Source of the DNA: Ignelater luminosus
Lineage: Eukaryota; Arthropoda; Insecta; Coleoptera; Elateridae
Direction: 5' to 3'
NCBI GenBank assembly: GCA_011009095.1
Contig: VTPC01004777.1
Location: 35,937-99,936, forward strand
Length of the DNA: 64,000 nucleotides
Positions 1 through 12,009 of the stretch are shown here, one piece after another. Position numbers and translations under genes: made by a program. The stretch's first letter is position 1; each line of letters starts with the position of its first letter. Under the pieces are notes generated by a model, which worked only from the letters and a program-made list of their open reading frames with translations, ran no database searches and was not told the origin of the DNA.

Positions 1-24
1 TGACTTTTGGTCAAAGTCAAAGTT

Positions 25-470
25 TGACCTTGTGCCACCGTAGGTGGCCTTTTGGCGGTCGAAACTGATCTGTATTCATAGTTTTCTAAGAAAGAAGAGC
101 AAAACCTGACCACGCGCCACCGGAGCGGAGGTGGCCCGTTTTGAGAGGTATAACCCGATGGCCTCTGAGAAGGTTAATGGAGGGAGAAGTCTGACGTTGG
201 TAGCCTGTTGGAAGACGCAGCTTTCTAAGAAGTTATAAGATAATAAAACAACGCTTGGCCATTAAAATATCTTTTTTAAGTCATCAACTGCGAGGCGAAT
301 GTTTCGGTTGATATCTAATGACATGTCGGTTCTACAAAAGTGGTTGTTATTTAAATGGTTTTTAGGAGCCAGACAATAATCTTACCATAAAATGGAAGGT
401 TTATAAAGAGGAAAGACTGACGACATTGAACCACCGGCGGTGGCCTGTTCGATGCCGCAGTCCCATGCGT
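25..470 (+). repeat. Degenerate units with CCACC/GGTGG palindromes
   Basis: Four loosely spaced related segments begin with a CTGAC-like word (near 25, 106, 191 and 418). Three contain a short inverted repeat: CCACC-GTA-GGTGG at 35-47, CCACC-8 nt-GGTGG near 117-134, and CCACC-GGC-GGTGG at 431-443. They are followed by words such as GGCCTGTT and TTTCTAAGAA. No protein is supported here; short frames in this stretch look incidental. Confidence 0.5.
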
Positions 471-527
471 GTTAAAAGCGATCGCGATGGCTGAACACCG
501 TAGGAGGTTCAAATCATTACCATTTTC

Positions 528-1296
528 AAAGGAATCGATTGTTTCGATTATTTCTATTATTTTGATTGCTTCGATTATTTCGGTTAGTTCGATTATTTTG
601 ATTATCTCGAATAATCTATTAATTCTAGCATTTAGATTATCTCGATTAATCAATTAATCGAAATAATCGAATAATCAAAACAATCAAACAATCGAGTATT
701 CCGATAACTGATTAATTGAATAGTTGGATAATTGATTAATTAGTTATTCGTAAATACAGTTATCATTCTTAAAAGATTGATTAATCGATCATTTAGATAC
801 CTATTATTTCGATTGCTTGAATTATTTTGATTATCTTGTATTTCTATCATTTAAATAACTTCGTTATTTCGGTTAGTTCAATTATTTCGATTATCTCGAT
901 CAATCGATTATGTCGATCATTTACATTATTTCGATTAGTCGATTAATCGGATAACCAAGTAATGGAATAGTTGGATAATTGATTAATCGTAAGTTTGATT
1001 ATCATTTTTAAGAAAATCGATTAATCGACCATTTAGATTTCTATGATTTAGATTGCTTCGATTGCTTGTATTATTTCGATTATCTCGATTATTTTTATCA
1101 TTTAAATTACTTCGATCATATCGGTTAGTACGATTATTTCGATTATTTGGATTATCTTGATTATCTCGATTAATCTGTTATTTCTATCAGTTAGATTGTC
1201 TCGATTAATCAGGTAATCAAAATAATCGATTAATCGAAATTGTGGAATAATCGAAATAAGCAAATAATCGATTAATCGGATAATCGATTAAAATAC
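528..1296. repeat. TCGATTA-type low-complexity array
   Basis: About 770 bp consists of short AT-rich words of the form TTTCGATTA, ATTAATCGA and TTATTTCGA with no exact long period. Both orientations of the word occur. The same type of array is found at 13.92-15.08 kb and in short form at 24.69-24.79 kb. Open frames here are Ile/Ser/Phe-rich artefacts of the repeat. Confidence 0.8.
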
Positions 1297-1634
1297 TTAA
1301 CGGGCCGACGCGTCGGGACCGATAAGCCTTAGACACTCAAACGGCTCGACAGACCCTAACGGATCAAACGACCCGACAGGGCCAATAGGCCAGAAACGAG
1401 AACAACCCTGCAGACTAATGGCTCCACAATGCCGAAAGGCCCGATAGACGCGAACAGCCCGACAGACCTTAATGGCCCTATCGGGCTGAATGGCAGACCA
1501 TAACGGCCGAACACGCCTAAACGTCTCGATTGACCGGACGCAGGCCCGAAAAGCCCGATAAATTCTTAAACCGAGCTTCGGGCAGTGCCGCGTAAAAACC
1601 CGACTAAGGAGTCCGGCCCGTACAAGCCTCTAAC
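1297..1634 (-). repeat. Composite repeat, 5' end plus GGCC minisatellite (minus-strand copy)
   Basis: Read on the minus strand, this starts at about 1634 with an ACGTTAGAGGC word, followed by TTAGTCGGG and a GGTTTAAGAATTTATCGGGC motif, then GGCC/GTCGGG units of about 18 bp. The same order is seen on the plus strand at 28.50-28.70 kb. It runs into the TCGATTA array on its minus-strand 3' side. The second (CGTACTG) part of the element seen at 28.7 and 33.6 kb is absent. Confidence 0.65.
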
Positions 1635-1639
1635 GTTAA

Positions 1640-2840
1640 TGCTTTATTTATTTTTTGCACCAGGTATTCATTTAATACTGTAACTATTGGTTTTAAGTTG
1701 ATAGTAAATTAGTTCATAATGAAAGATAGGTTTTAGCATGCAAACTATACTTCGTTCACGATGTTTCTGGGTCGTAACAGGCCATGCTTTCATTTTGTTA
1801 GGTTGGAAGTGTTTTCTTTTTTTTTGAAATTGTCGCTGTTGCACGATCAAAAATTTTGCATAAATGTTTAGTACCGATTAGTTTTGTTTTGTTAAAAAGA
1901 AATCAAGTTTTCCTTATATTTACAAAGTTACAAAAAAAGGCAATAGCGGGAGGTTAAACTGTCATAAAATCATAACCTTAAAGCACATTAAGCGTCAATA
2001 AGATTTTGCAAGCCGAGTTAATAGATAAACAGCCCGGTTTACAATAGAAATTTACAATGAAAGTAATTCATATGAAACAAAATTTATTTTCTCAATTGTG
2101 TTTCATTTTTTGTTTTCGGTTAGTATTTTTCATAAGCTCAACTTGATTTTGACAGATGTCATCTTAATTATTCAAGGTTAATTAATTTAGTTCGTTTTTA
2201 CCTATAACAGTATTACCAATTCTCGTTGGTGTACCAACTCACAAATCAGTCAGAATATAAGAAAAAGGCACGATCGTCGCGATCCCTATTGGAGATTTAA
2301 GAAACCTCCTTTTCTGCCATTTTGGCGAAGGGTTGATGATTTCGCCCTATTAAATGAACACATAGTGTTTGTCGCATTGATAATTTAGAAACCCCGGAAA
2401 ATATGCGAACTAATTTCAATAGCAAACGACGTCCACCAATGAAAAACGTAATTTTACTTAAGTACAGTAACTGATAAAAAGTTGTTTTTAATTTTTTTTT
2501 TTTACTTTTTATTTCACTTTTAAAAATATATCGATGGGGGAGGACCTAAGAGTCTGGACCTTCTGAGTAGATAATAATAGAAAAATAATAACAAATACTT
2601 CCTATATTTTTCCAGTCGTTCAAGTTCTTAGAAAACCTAAACATTGAAATTCCTACAGGTCTACCGACCCTTCAACATAACAGGGTTAAACACGAATCCC
2701 AGTTGCCTTGGTAGTTACGTTACTGATAAGTGCGCAAAGAAAATAATAACAAACCTTAAAGAAGTCGAACTAGAGCTGCTCCTAACCCTGATATCGACCA
2801 AGTTGAGAAAATAGGTATTGGCAATTAGAAAATAAAGTAA
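1640..2840. other. AT-rich stretch, no recognisable gene
   Basis: No convincing coding frame, RNA gene or terminal-repeat element was seen. The stretch is AT-rich with homopolymer runs (for example the T run near 2500). From about 2600 it may hold more decayed retrotransposon sequence leading into the fragment at 2844. Confidence 0.4.
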
Positions 2841-2843
2841 AAT

Positions 2844-3121
2844 TAGAAATTTACAGATATTAAGGCAACAGAACTCCTTGGCCTTGAACGCAGAAGGTTA
2901 CGAGACTGGAAAGGTAAGCTAGATAAGAAGCAGTGGCTGTCGCCAGGCAAAAGATCATATAACCGGTTTTTGTCAAATTTAGACTGGCTGATAGGCGAGA
3001 GCCGGATGAACCTAGGTCTTTTAATTGGAATTCCCACAGACCATTGCATCTTAAGGAGGCACCCGTCGCTCATAGGTATAAAGGAAGATGCAAGATGCCC
3101 TAAATATGGGAATGGCAATTA
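2844..3121 (+). pseudogene. Non-LTR retrotransposon ORF2 C-terminal end (RNase H tail region)
   Basis: A plus-strand frame ending at the TAA at 3119-3121 reads IKATELLGLERRRLRDW, then, after a spacer, LLIGIPTDHCILRRHPSLIG and DARCPKYG. The order resembles the segment just after the RNase H domain of Jockey/R1-like elements: a hydrophobic turn, (G/D)HC.LR.H...IG, then a C..C motif. Here the second Cys of the final pair reads Tyr (CPKYG). No RT domain is joined to it, so this is a short 3'-proximal fragment. The clade cannot be fixed by eye. Confidence 0.65.
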
Positions 3122-4800
3122 AACGTCTTTCCATTTTCTGAGAGAATAGAACCTTATTTATTTAATACTATCTGCAACCATAGAGAAGAGTTTTCAGTTT
3201 AACCTCATTTATTTAAATTGACATTCTTTTATTTTGACATTTGTTTTTAACCTCATTTATTTAAAATTGACATACTATCTTTAACCACAGTGACGGGGTT
3301 GCTATGGACTGTCTGTAACCATGGTGACGGTTGATATGATCGCACAATACATTGTTACAGCGCAAAGTTATTCTATTAGATAAACGCATGTCATCAACCA
3401 TTCTCATAATAAATACAATGCTTTTTAATAGTGATGTGTGATTGCGACAAATTACTTTCTTCGCATTTATTTAATAAAACACAATCATAACTTTTATTAT
3501 AAACAATACAAACATTAAGCTTTTTAAAACACAAAAACAAACTGAAACGCAACTAAAAACGTAAAAACAACCACTATCTTGTTCAGTATGTCAATATCAT
3601 TACATTGATTTTTTATTACGACTTCCACTACATATAATTCAAAAATATATAAACATGTTACATATAATTTCAATGATCTCAAGACTTTTAACCTTCCTTT
3701 TGCGTATGAGTTCTTGATTCTTGAATAAAAATTACTCCACTTGTTTATAAAATTGGCACTCGTCAATCAGGGCCAGCTAGATACTCCAGCAAGCTTTTCC
3801 AAAATAAAATCTCCACTCCTTTTATTTTTATCTAATTATTTGAATATTAAATTTTAATTTCTCCGACACTTCATAAATTAATATCATAATTATCTGTCTT
3901 TTCATTATTCGAACACGTTTTCAAACTAATTTGTATTAGCGCAAAATAAAATTTAAAATGTCAAACTAAACAACACAAATATAATGTAACAAAAAAGTAT
4001 TTCTGCCTACTAGCTTTGATTTTTAATTTTCTAATTTAAAAATATCAAGGTGCTTTGAAATGTGTAGATTGGGTTGCCTATTACTTTTATCAAAGGCGAC
4101 ACCAATGGTGAATAACCCTGTGTATGTATATTTCCATTTTATTTGTTCTTGTTAAAAAATATATATAACGGCTTGACACTTATTGAAGTAAATCTTTACC
4201 TGATATACTGTTGTTCTCTTATTGAATAAAATTATCGGTTTATTATTCGATGATTTACCATCGACTAGGAATTACAGTGTTCTTTGTACATATTTATATT
4301 AATCTTCTTCTTTATACTTGTAGTTAGTAGTAGCTTTATCAAAAACTGGATAGTGTCTGATGAAGAAAGTTGTTCAGATCACAGTTTTTCAAGACAGACA
4401 CCTGTAATCAATATCTTCAAGGGGTTAATGACAATATTGAGGGCAGAAATGGCCTTGAAGTTGCTATAGAGCACATAGAAGAGACCATCAACTAAATGTC
4501 GTCTTATTAACAAACATTGTATTGTTTGAGCAATCCTCTAAATCAACACCTACTTTGGTCAAATTGCAAATTTGTGATCATTTCTTTTTACCGAACATAG
4601 GAATGTTGTACTTGCTTGAAAATCTCTTTTCATGACGATTTAAAAAATGTAGAAATACAATATGGCGTCAGTAAGAAAAACAAAAGTTCGATACGATTGC
4701 GAAAAAACTTAGTAGGCCTAGAATGTTTTCAAGGTCATTTTTGAAGTCCTCTGCTTTAACAATTTGGTGAATGTGCCTCTTACAATAAATAAAATATGGA
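3122..4800. other. AT-rich stretch with a small local duplication
   Basis: Near 3200-3290 the phrase AACCTCATTTATTTAAA is repeated about 45 bp apart, followed by two related phrases (TAACCACAGTGACGG near 3283 and TAACCATGGTGACGG near 3317). The rest is AT-rich and holds only short, low-complexity frames, including one at 4284-4469 with a hydrophobic N-terminus and no recognisable domain. No gene is called. Confidence 0.4.
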
Positions 4801-5070
4801 GGGTTTTATGAAATGCACATTTTTCGTTTTCGCCCTGTATCTCAGTAACGGGATTAATTTTTGAAAATGTAAATTCGCATTGTTAATGAGCACGTAAATG
4901 CGTAAGTTTTTCCTCATTTGAACGATCTTGTATCTAAAACCGTTTCCAATATCCCCAAGTACCCCATTTTATCCTGGACACACTGTATAGTCTGATGAGT
5001 GTATTTTCATAAACAAGGGTGCTGCAGCTTAAGGTCTTTTCAGCGAAACAGACTTTATACAGGGTGTAAA
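4800..5070. mobile_element. Candidate MITE ends (CACCCTGTATA-class)
   Basis: The stretch contains CGCCCTGTATCTCAGTAACGG at about 4831-4851, a CCCATTTTATCCTGGACACACTGTATA-like end near 4964-4988, and the inverted word TATACAGGGTGT at about 5052-5063. Such ends are common in small insect repeats. The same CACCCTGTA end recurs alone near 27412 and 29882. Target duplications and full boundaries could not be set. Confidence 0.35.
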
Positions 5071-5106
5071 CAATATAGTGCAAATATTAGGTAGATTTTA
5101 CATGTT

Positions 5107-5160
5107 TTTTATTATTTTTATTAATATTATTATTATTATTATTATTACATTATTATTTCA
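5107..5160. repeat. (ATT)n microsatellite
   Basis: Tandem ATT triplets with a few interruptions, embedded in T-rich sequence. Confidence 0.85.
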
Positions 5161-6150
5161 AATGCACATATGAGTACTACGTGTTTTGTGTGTTGCCTAA
5201 TCAATACTAGCGTTAATATCTTACATGAACTTCAATTTTATAGACGGCTGCTATTTGGGTTGACTAATCACCACTTGTATAGTTTTTTTATTTTTTTTGC
5301 ATATTCTCTCGGCGTGTAATATATGTTCCTAATTAATGCTCGCATAAATACTTGAGTTTAGTTTTGTTTCTTTCCAAATACATAGTAGACTGTGAAGTGC
5401 AATGTGAGTTGCTTAACAAAGGCGCTAACGAATGCTTGATTTGGTTCTTTTCTTCTGAGGACATAGCTGGCATTGCGTGTTATGTGTGTTGCCTAGTTTC
5501 GTGAACCAGAAAATGCGCTGAATGCACATATAGGGTGTCTTAAATTTAGTAGGATAGCATGGGTAACTTTCTTATTATTATTATAGTCAGAGTTTTGGTT
5601 AAATAAGCAATGTTGTGCAATTTTGTATGCTGATTCAGATTTAGGTTAGAAAAATTTAAAATTAATAACCGATTAGCAATTATTACAAAAAAGTGAAAAC
5701 CGCGATTTTCTGAAAAGTCAAATATCTTCGTAATTTAAAAAGCTATGTGAAAAGTTTTAATATGAAAGTTGCTCGATTCGATGCGATACATTTAAGAAAG
5801 TTGCCAAAATAAAATCCAAGATGGCGGATTCTGACATATTAATGGCAACTTTTTTAAATGGGCACTGTATCGGATTTTTACATCATTAAATAAAATTTTT
5901 CTCTCTCTTTTCAACTATGTAAACAACCTATGTTTAAATTAAGAAAATACCAACAATAGTAATTGTTTTAATCTTTAATCAAGTAGGCACAATCAGAAAT
6001 GAAGGTGAAAATTATTTTTAACAAAACAAAACAAGGTAATACCACTAACTATTAAAATGACGACAAATCAGAGTAAATACTCAAAATGCTGCCCGTTATT
6101 AGCCAAACACAAACAACACAATTCTGTTAAATGCTTGTGGGCGGTCTGTT
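5161..6150. other. AT-rich repeat-like sequence, no gene
   Basis: No coding frame is supported. The part at 5690-5880, with phrases such as CAAATATCTTCGTAATTT and CCAAGATGGCGGATTC, reads like a decayed insect dispersed repeat, but no terminal repeats were found. Confidence 0.35.
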
Positions 6151-6154
6151 TACC

Positions 6155-6795
6155 CAAACAAGCTAGCGAGTGGCTCCACGACTGTGTCACGCAGGAAGAG
6201 AAAGAGTGATATATAAAAGAATACTTTAACAATGAAAGAGTAAAGTTAAAGTTTACTTAAATTACAAAGAATTCAATACTTAGATCGCTTACGAGACTTA
6301 TATTAAACGCGTCCTGGGGTAAGTTTAGTCAGAAGAAGGACCAACCAAAACCATCGATGTAAACTATATTCAAGAGGTCAGTGAGGAAGTCATGGCAGTA
6401 TCAAAAAGAAGCAACCGATTCTTTATCAACTGTCAATGTGGTCACTGTCTCTTACGTTACTACTCAAGCCCGGCTCAAGCTCTATTTGTACCTGGAACAA
6501 CTGGGTGAAAGAGTACTGTATTACGACACGGGTAAGTTATCAAAACTAATTAAGAACGTCAGTATTATTTTCCACATTCTTACATACTCTGATTTGTCTC
6601 GAGAGAAACCGAATTGGATCTGTCAACCGGCAGGTTCTTGAGAGACCTAACTGATAAGTTTGAAGATGGTCAGGGATTCTGCATTACGGAGTTTGTGTTG
6701 AAAGGTTTCAAAGATTACGCGCTAAAATAGTATTCATCAGGGAAAAAACATACCAAGGTAAAGGTTAAGGGCATCACACTGAACTACGCAAACAA
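6155..6795 (+). pseudogene. Polinton/Maverick protein-primed DNA polymerase B fragment
   Basis: A decayed frame with stops runs in the order expected for the palm of a protein-primed family B polymerase. First comes QASEWLHDCVTQEEKE, then YIKEYFNNE, then LILNASWGKFSQKKDQP (palm motif B, usually K...NS.WGKF). These are followed by YVTTQARLKLYLYLEQLGER (6457-6516) and VLYYDTG. Downstream, LDLSTGRFLRDLTDKFEDG, FVLKGFKDYALK and KVKVKGITLNYANN match the polymerase C-terminus. The motif C signature YxDTD has become YYDTG, so a catalytic aspartate is lost, and several in-frame stops are present. No integrase, ATPase or capsid genes were recognised nearby. The assignment rests on motif order; a mitochondrial-plasmid type PolB is less likely. 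Confidence 0.75.
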
Positions 6796-6939
6796 TTAGG
6801 AAAGCATTTTCCTGGAGTGCTGCAGGGATCGTGTCTTGGCCCTCTTGCTTAATTTGCTGCTTTTTAACTTTAGGCAGACTTTTCCTCGTGGTCTTCATTG
6901 ACTACTGTTAACAAAAGATAAAGAAATTTCTCCTTTTCA

Positions 6940-7555
6940 GTGTTCAGTGCTGGAGGAAATCTGGAAAAGAAATAAATGAGAAGTATAAAGTGGACAATAA
7001 ACATTCTGCACGAAAATAAAGCAATTAAAGGGGAATAAAAAAAAAGAAATTAGAGCAATAAAAGATAACCAAAACCAATTAAAAACTGAAAAGGAGAAAA
7101 TACTACAAAGCTAGAATGAATACTATTCGGAAATTTTCAAAGAAATACAAGAACAAGAAGAAATGAAAAAAGAAGAAACAATAGAAGAAGACGAGGATAT
7201 AAAAGAAAAGGAAGTGGAGGAGCCAGATTAAATTAGGCCAAGCAGGAGAAGCAGATAATATAACACCAGAGGTGATCAAATGGATGGGAGGGAATAGAAT
7301 GGAATGGTTGGGACTTATAATAAAAGAAGCTTAGAAAACACAGAAGATTCCAAAAACATGTAAAGAAACGTAATAGTCCCCATACATTAAAAAAAGAGAG
7401 CAAACACAATGTCAAAACTACACAGCAATGTGCCTAGCACAAGTCAGCTTTGAACTGTACACAAGAGTGTTGGAGAAAAAATTAAGAGAACAGGTGGAGG
7501 AAAAACTCGACTAGATGCTCAAACGGCATTTAGACCGGGGAGGCAAACTAACGAT

Positions 7556-7600
<45 letters not shown>

Positions 7601-8640
7601 AAACGAATAATAGAATGAAAAATAGAGGAAGAAGAAGACCTATGTCTAACGTTTATTGACCTTAAAGCGGTTTTCGATACAGAGTATAGAAAAGTTTGGA
7701 AGATTTACAAGAATCAAGAAAGCCAATAAAGTAATAAAATCCACATATAAGAAGGTGAGGGTAAAGGTACAAATAGCAGGGACGACATCAGAGGAATTTG
7801 AAATGAAAAGAGGCTTGCCTGAGCCCATTATTACATGTAATTTTCATGGACGAAGCAGTTAAGGGAATAAGACAGCGAGGAAACAAACCGAATACTTTTA
7901 TTGGATACAAAAATATGGAACAAGTAATATAAATGCAGATGATGTGCTACTAATAGCTGACATCAAAACAAAGATGCAAAAGCTCATGAACCTATGGACA
8001 GAAGAGATACAAAGCATGAATATGGAAATTAACACAGAAAAAACAAAAGTGATGATCATCAACGAAAAAGAAACAGAACATGACGAAAATGTTTGGGTAG
8101 TGTAATAACAAACGATGGATAATTGGACGCAGAAATAACTAATAGAGGAAATAAGTCAACAATAATATATTACGCACTAAACAAGACAATCCTGGGACAT
8201 AAAAAAATAGGAACGGAAGTAAAAATGAAGGTCTATAACGCAGTCACAATTCCCTCAATAACATATGCCAGTGAAAACCGGACAGTAAACAAAAAACAGA
8301 TGACACAGATAAATGCTATAATGAGACACTTTTGGACAATAGCAAGAAAAGGCAAATGAGACAGAGTTAAAACGAGGAAGTAAGAAGAATTGTAAACCAA
8401 GAACCAATAGAGGAAAAGATCAGGAAGAAACAACTGAGCTGGTATGGGCGCATGGTGAGAATGAATCAAGACAGATTGACGAAAAAGGTGATGGAAATGG
8501 GAGTATCAAAGAGAGCGAGAAGATGAAGACCTAAAGGAAAATGGTTAGATCAAATAGAAGAGAGAAAGGAAAGACTACAGATCAACTGAAAAGGCTTTAA
8601 GGAACAGAGGAAGAAGATAATAAACAGATACGATCTCTCT
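6940..8640 (+). mobile_element. Degraded LINE, family A (RT and C-terminal region)
   Basis: A heavily mutated non-LTR retrotransposon ORF2. Recognisable parts in order are a Glu/Lys-rich linker (7150-7230), ITPEVIKWMGG (7262-7294), FIDLKAVFDT (RT motif A region, about 7655), NADDVLLIAD (RT motif C, 7931-7960, with the usual Tyr of YADD changed to Asn) and TEKTKVMIIN. The C-terminal tail frame at 8123-8359 contains KVYNAVTIPSITYASENRT. Many stops and frameshifts are present, and an (AT)n run interrupts the RT at 7559-7597. A second copy lies on the minus strand at 34.15-35.22 kb. The style resembles RTE or craniofacial-development-protein-2-like elements, but the clade is not certain. No endonuclease domain is seen. 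Confidence 0.75.
7559..7597. repeat. (AT)n microsatellite
   Basis: About 19 uninterrupted AT dinucleotides inside the RT region of the degraded LINE. Confidence 0.95.
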
Positions 8641-10900
8641 ACACTTACCTGACCTATATTAGCTATTGTTTGCTTATGTTTTAAAGACTTTTTTTTATTA
8701 ATATAACTTTCATTTTATTGTCTCGTTTGTATTATGTTTATAAACATTTTTAGGCTTCAAATCTTCTTTAAATTTACGAAAAAATATTTATTTATGTTTA
8801 TTTGTTGTAATATATTTTATTGAGTTATTTTATTATGTTGCTTAAATCTTGCTTACTTTTTTATTCTTGTTTTACTTTTAATTTAAAGATTCTATTATGT
8901 TAAACTTGTCGAATTTGATTGAATTTGTCTAGATCTAGACAGAGATCATTTATTTACAACGTTGGTAATCTGCTTATCACTAAATATTTATCAATTAAAC
9001 AAAAATTTGACATATTAACATAACCTTGATGAAGAATGACAGTTTTATATGGTAGGTGCACCAAAAACAGAGCAAGCTGTCATAGACGTTATATTATTAA
9101 CGGTTTTTAATTTTGGTATTTTTAGTTTTATTTTTAATTGTGACTTTACTAATTTAATTACTTAATTCAAAATCTGTGTATACTCTTCAATAGTATTTAA
9201 AGGTTAGTCTTCTGTCATTATATCTAGAAAAAATAAAACAAACGACTTAATTCAATTGTCGTTAATTTATCAATGCTGTCAACATAATTCTAAGATTGAT
9301 TGCCAACCTAACAAAAAAAATCAGAATTACACTTAATACATCAAACATAATTAAAATTCTCTTTTATTCTTAATAATAACAATAATAATAAGATTAAAAG
9401 CAAACAAAAACCAAGATTATAAATTGATACCACTCTGTTACTACTTTGAATGTTAATTATGCTGTTAATAAACTAACGTTTTACTTCTTTTATATACGCA
9501 CTATTACAACTCCCCCATTCTTAAACCTATTTATCATACATAACGATAAATTACGAACTGCCAAAAATATAGTACCACATAATATTAATTTATACCATTG
9601 CATCTTACAACGTTTAATAACCTTATAACGATGATGATGTGTACCAATTACGTAATAACAAAAAAGTGAAATTCAAGTAGTAAAAAGAACAAGTTTTTTA
9701 ATTGATTTTTTTTACTCATTTAGTTTTAAATATTAGTAGCATCCTCGATCCATTAATCCATCTATTGCATACTAGTTATATTCAAAAAGCACGTTTTTAA
9801 TCGCAGGTTAGTAGAGAGGTAATAGTAAAAGGTGGGTAAGAGTAATTCAGTTATTATAAGAGTGTGTTTCACCAACAACACACCTTATTATTTGACATTT
9901 AACTTTAAGCATTTAAATCGTTTCCTAATCTACATTACTTTTATTATAATTTATAAATGAACTTTTTAAAATTTTAACTGAAAGGATATTTCTTTTGCGT
10001 TTCTGAAATATTTTCGCTACCGCGACCAGTCACTTTTGTTTGGAACCAAGTCACCTAGTCACCTTATTATTGTAGGGAATTGTTTAAGTGTTCTTTATTG
10101 TTCTAAATCGATTGGCGAAAAAATCTAGAGCAAGCGTGAGTTGACTGAATGGTTTGTCGTTCAGAAACCTATTTGTTAACATTTCAGAGAATTGCACTTT
10201 ATTGTGAATGATTGATTTGGGATGCAGTAAAAAAATAAAGATTGACAAGTTGACAGTCAAGGTTGCCTTTGGGTATAATCAGGGTCGCATTTATATTAAA
10301 CTTGAAAATACTGAAGGCAACTATTTTATTTATGTGTTGAGAATTTTTTGTTTTGTCGGTTTCCTAAACTACCTCTTACTTGATCTTTTTTAGGAAAAAT
10401 CACGTTTCTAAATTTGGAGTTGCTAGACCTTTACATTTCTGCTATTACCATTTACGATTTTTCGTTCAATATAATTGATAAACCAACTACTGTAAAAACC
10501 TTTTAATGCCCTACTTGCAACTTTTTGCTTTAGAGTTTGCTGAAAGTTCGACTCAACTATTTTTAAAGGTTTCATTGGTATGTGAAACAATAAGATTCTT
10601 TCACACGATAAGAATTTGCAAAATCAAACACCTACATATCAATCTTTACAATGCTTTTTTCTTTAAAATAGCAAATTTAATGGACTTACCCTAAGTTTAA
10701 AAACGTACTTTAACATATGTAAGTTGATTTAAGATTAAAAGACATAAATAGTTAAAAAAGCTTTCAGTTATTTTATTACATCTTCTTTTTTAAATTTGTG
10801 CAAACAGCTTTTCGACGCCCTTTATGATTTATTGTAAATTTAAGTTCCTAGACCCACAAGCACAATGACTTCTTTCTTATCCTGAATTCAAATGCGAAAA
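8641..10900. other. AT-rich stretch, no recognisable gene
   Basis: About 2.3 kb of AT-rich sequence. Short open frames (for example 9446-9628, 10208-10393 and 10506-10694) show no recognisable domain, no convincing splice context and no codon bias that can be judged. No RNA gene or terminal-repeat element was seen. Confidence 0.45.
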
Positions 10901-10904
10901 CAAA

Positions 10905-11870
10905 ATTCAAATTACATACGTACATACATGTGTCGAGGTGCTTATGAACTGTTTCCATTCTTTTCTGTTTTTTGACATACTCTTAGCTGAGTTCCAGTTC
11001 TCGCCTTTCTCCTTCAGTTGTTTATTGACCACACTGTTCCACGTCCTTTGGGGTCTTTCTCTTTTGTTCTTTCCCATTGGTCGAGCCTCCCAGATTCTTT
11101 TCAACTGCATCTTCTCCTCCATTCTACAGGTGCCCAAACCACATCAGTTTTTTCTCTTCCAATACTTCTCTTACTGACTTTACCCCGAGCTCTTTTCTTA
11201 TACCCACATTTCTTTTTTTTTTCTATTTTTCTTGCTCCTAGAACTCGACGAAAGAATCTCATCTCTACCGCTTGTGATCTTTCCTGTTGCCTTCTATTCA
11301 TTACCCAATTCTCTTCTCCATATAGTAGCACAGGCAAATATATTGTTCTGTATATCACCAGGTTTGTTTTCCTTGTGGTTAAGAAATTTCTTGAGGTCGA
11401 TGAAGCATACATATATTTCTTGGTTTTTGGCTAACTTCTTCTTTCTGTTTCTGTTACTTCGTTTGTTATTTCGTTCATCATTGCCATCATACTATTTAGC
11501 TTCTCGTTTTCTGCTTAGCTCTCTTAGTCGGTGTGCTATTTACCTTGTTACCTGTTTTCTCTTGCCTTCCTCCGATGCATAATCATCACTATCCGATAAC
11601 TTTTCACTAGGTTGACTCATTCTTTGGTGCTACAACCCTTGCACTTTTATTAAGAGCTTATTCTCCTGTACAATCACTTTGTGTGCACACCTCGTATACT
11701 GTTTACTTTTCCACAACCGTACAGACGGTCTTTCTCTTTCAACTTATCTCTCTCGTACACTGGTGCTTATCGCGTCACATTCGCGTTTTTTCTGCCATTC
11801 AATACAGGCAGTCCCCCGTTCTTTTTGTATATTTTACGCTTAATCCCCCCAACTCGTGTTAACTACTAAA
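10905..11870 (-). mobile_element. Internally deleted LINE: 5' end and ORF1 start joined to ORF2 3' end
   Basis: On the minus strand, a 5'-UTR-like segment (11870 to about 11620) leads to a short frame beginning MSQPSEKLSDSDDYASEEGK (about 11618-11559). It then passes into a phrase resembling RT motif A (YVCFIDLKKFLN, about 11411-11376). It continues almost directly into the tail of ORF2: VIYRTIYLPVLLYGEENWVM (about 11354-11295), MRFFRRVLGARK (about 11264-11229), and finally GKNKRERPQRTWNSVVNKQL near 11075-11020. The catalytic RT core is missing. Stops and frame changes occur at the joins. This is a dead copy. The 5' end assignment is an inference from the acidic start peptide and position. 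Confidence 0.6.
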
Positions 11871-12009
11871 AAATTATTTTTGATCTACCTTTACTGTTTT
11901 TGGCAAATGCCATGCAATTTATTCTCTTGTAACAGAATGCACTAGCAGAGACCCGTTAGAGAACACAAGCAAGTTGAGTTCGTGTTAAAAAAGTTTATAA
12001 AGGGCATAA

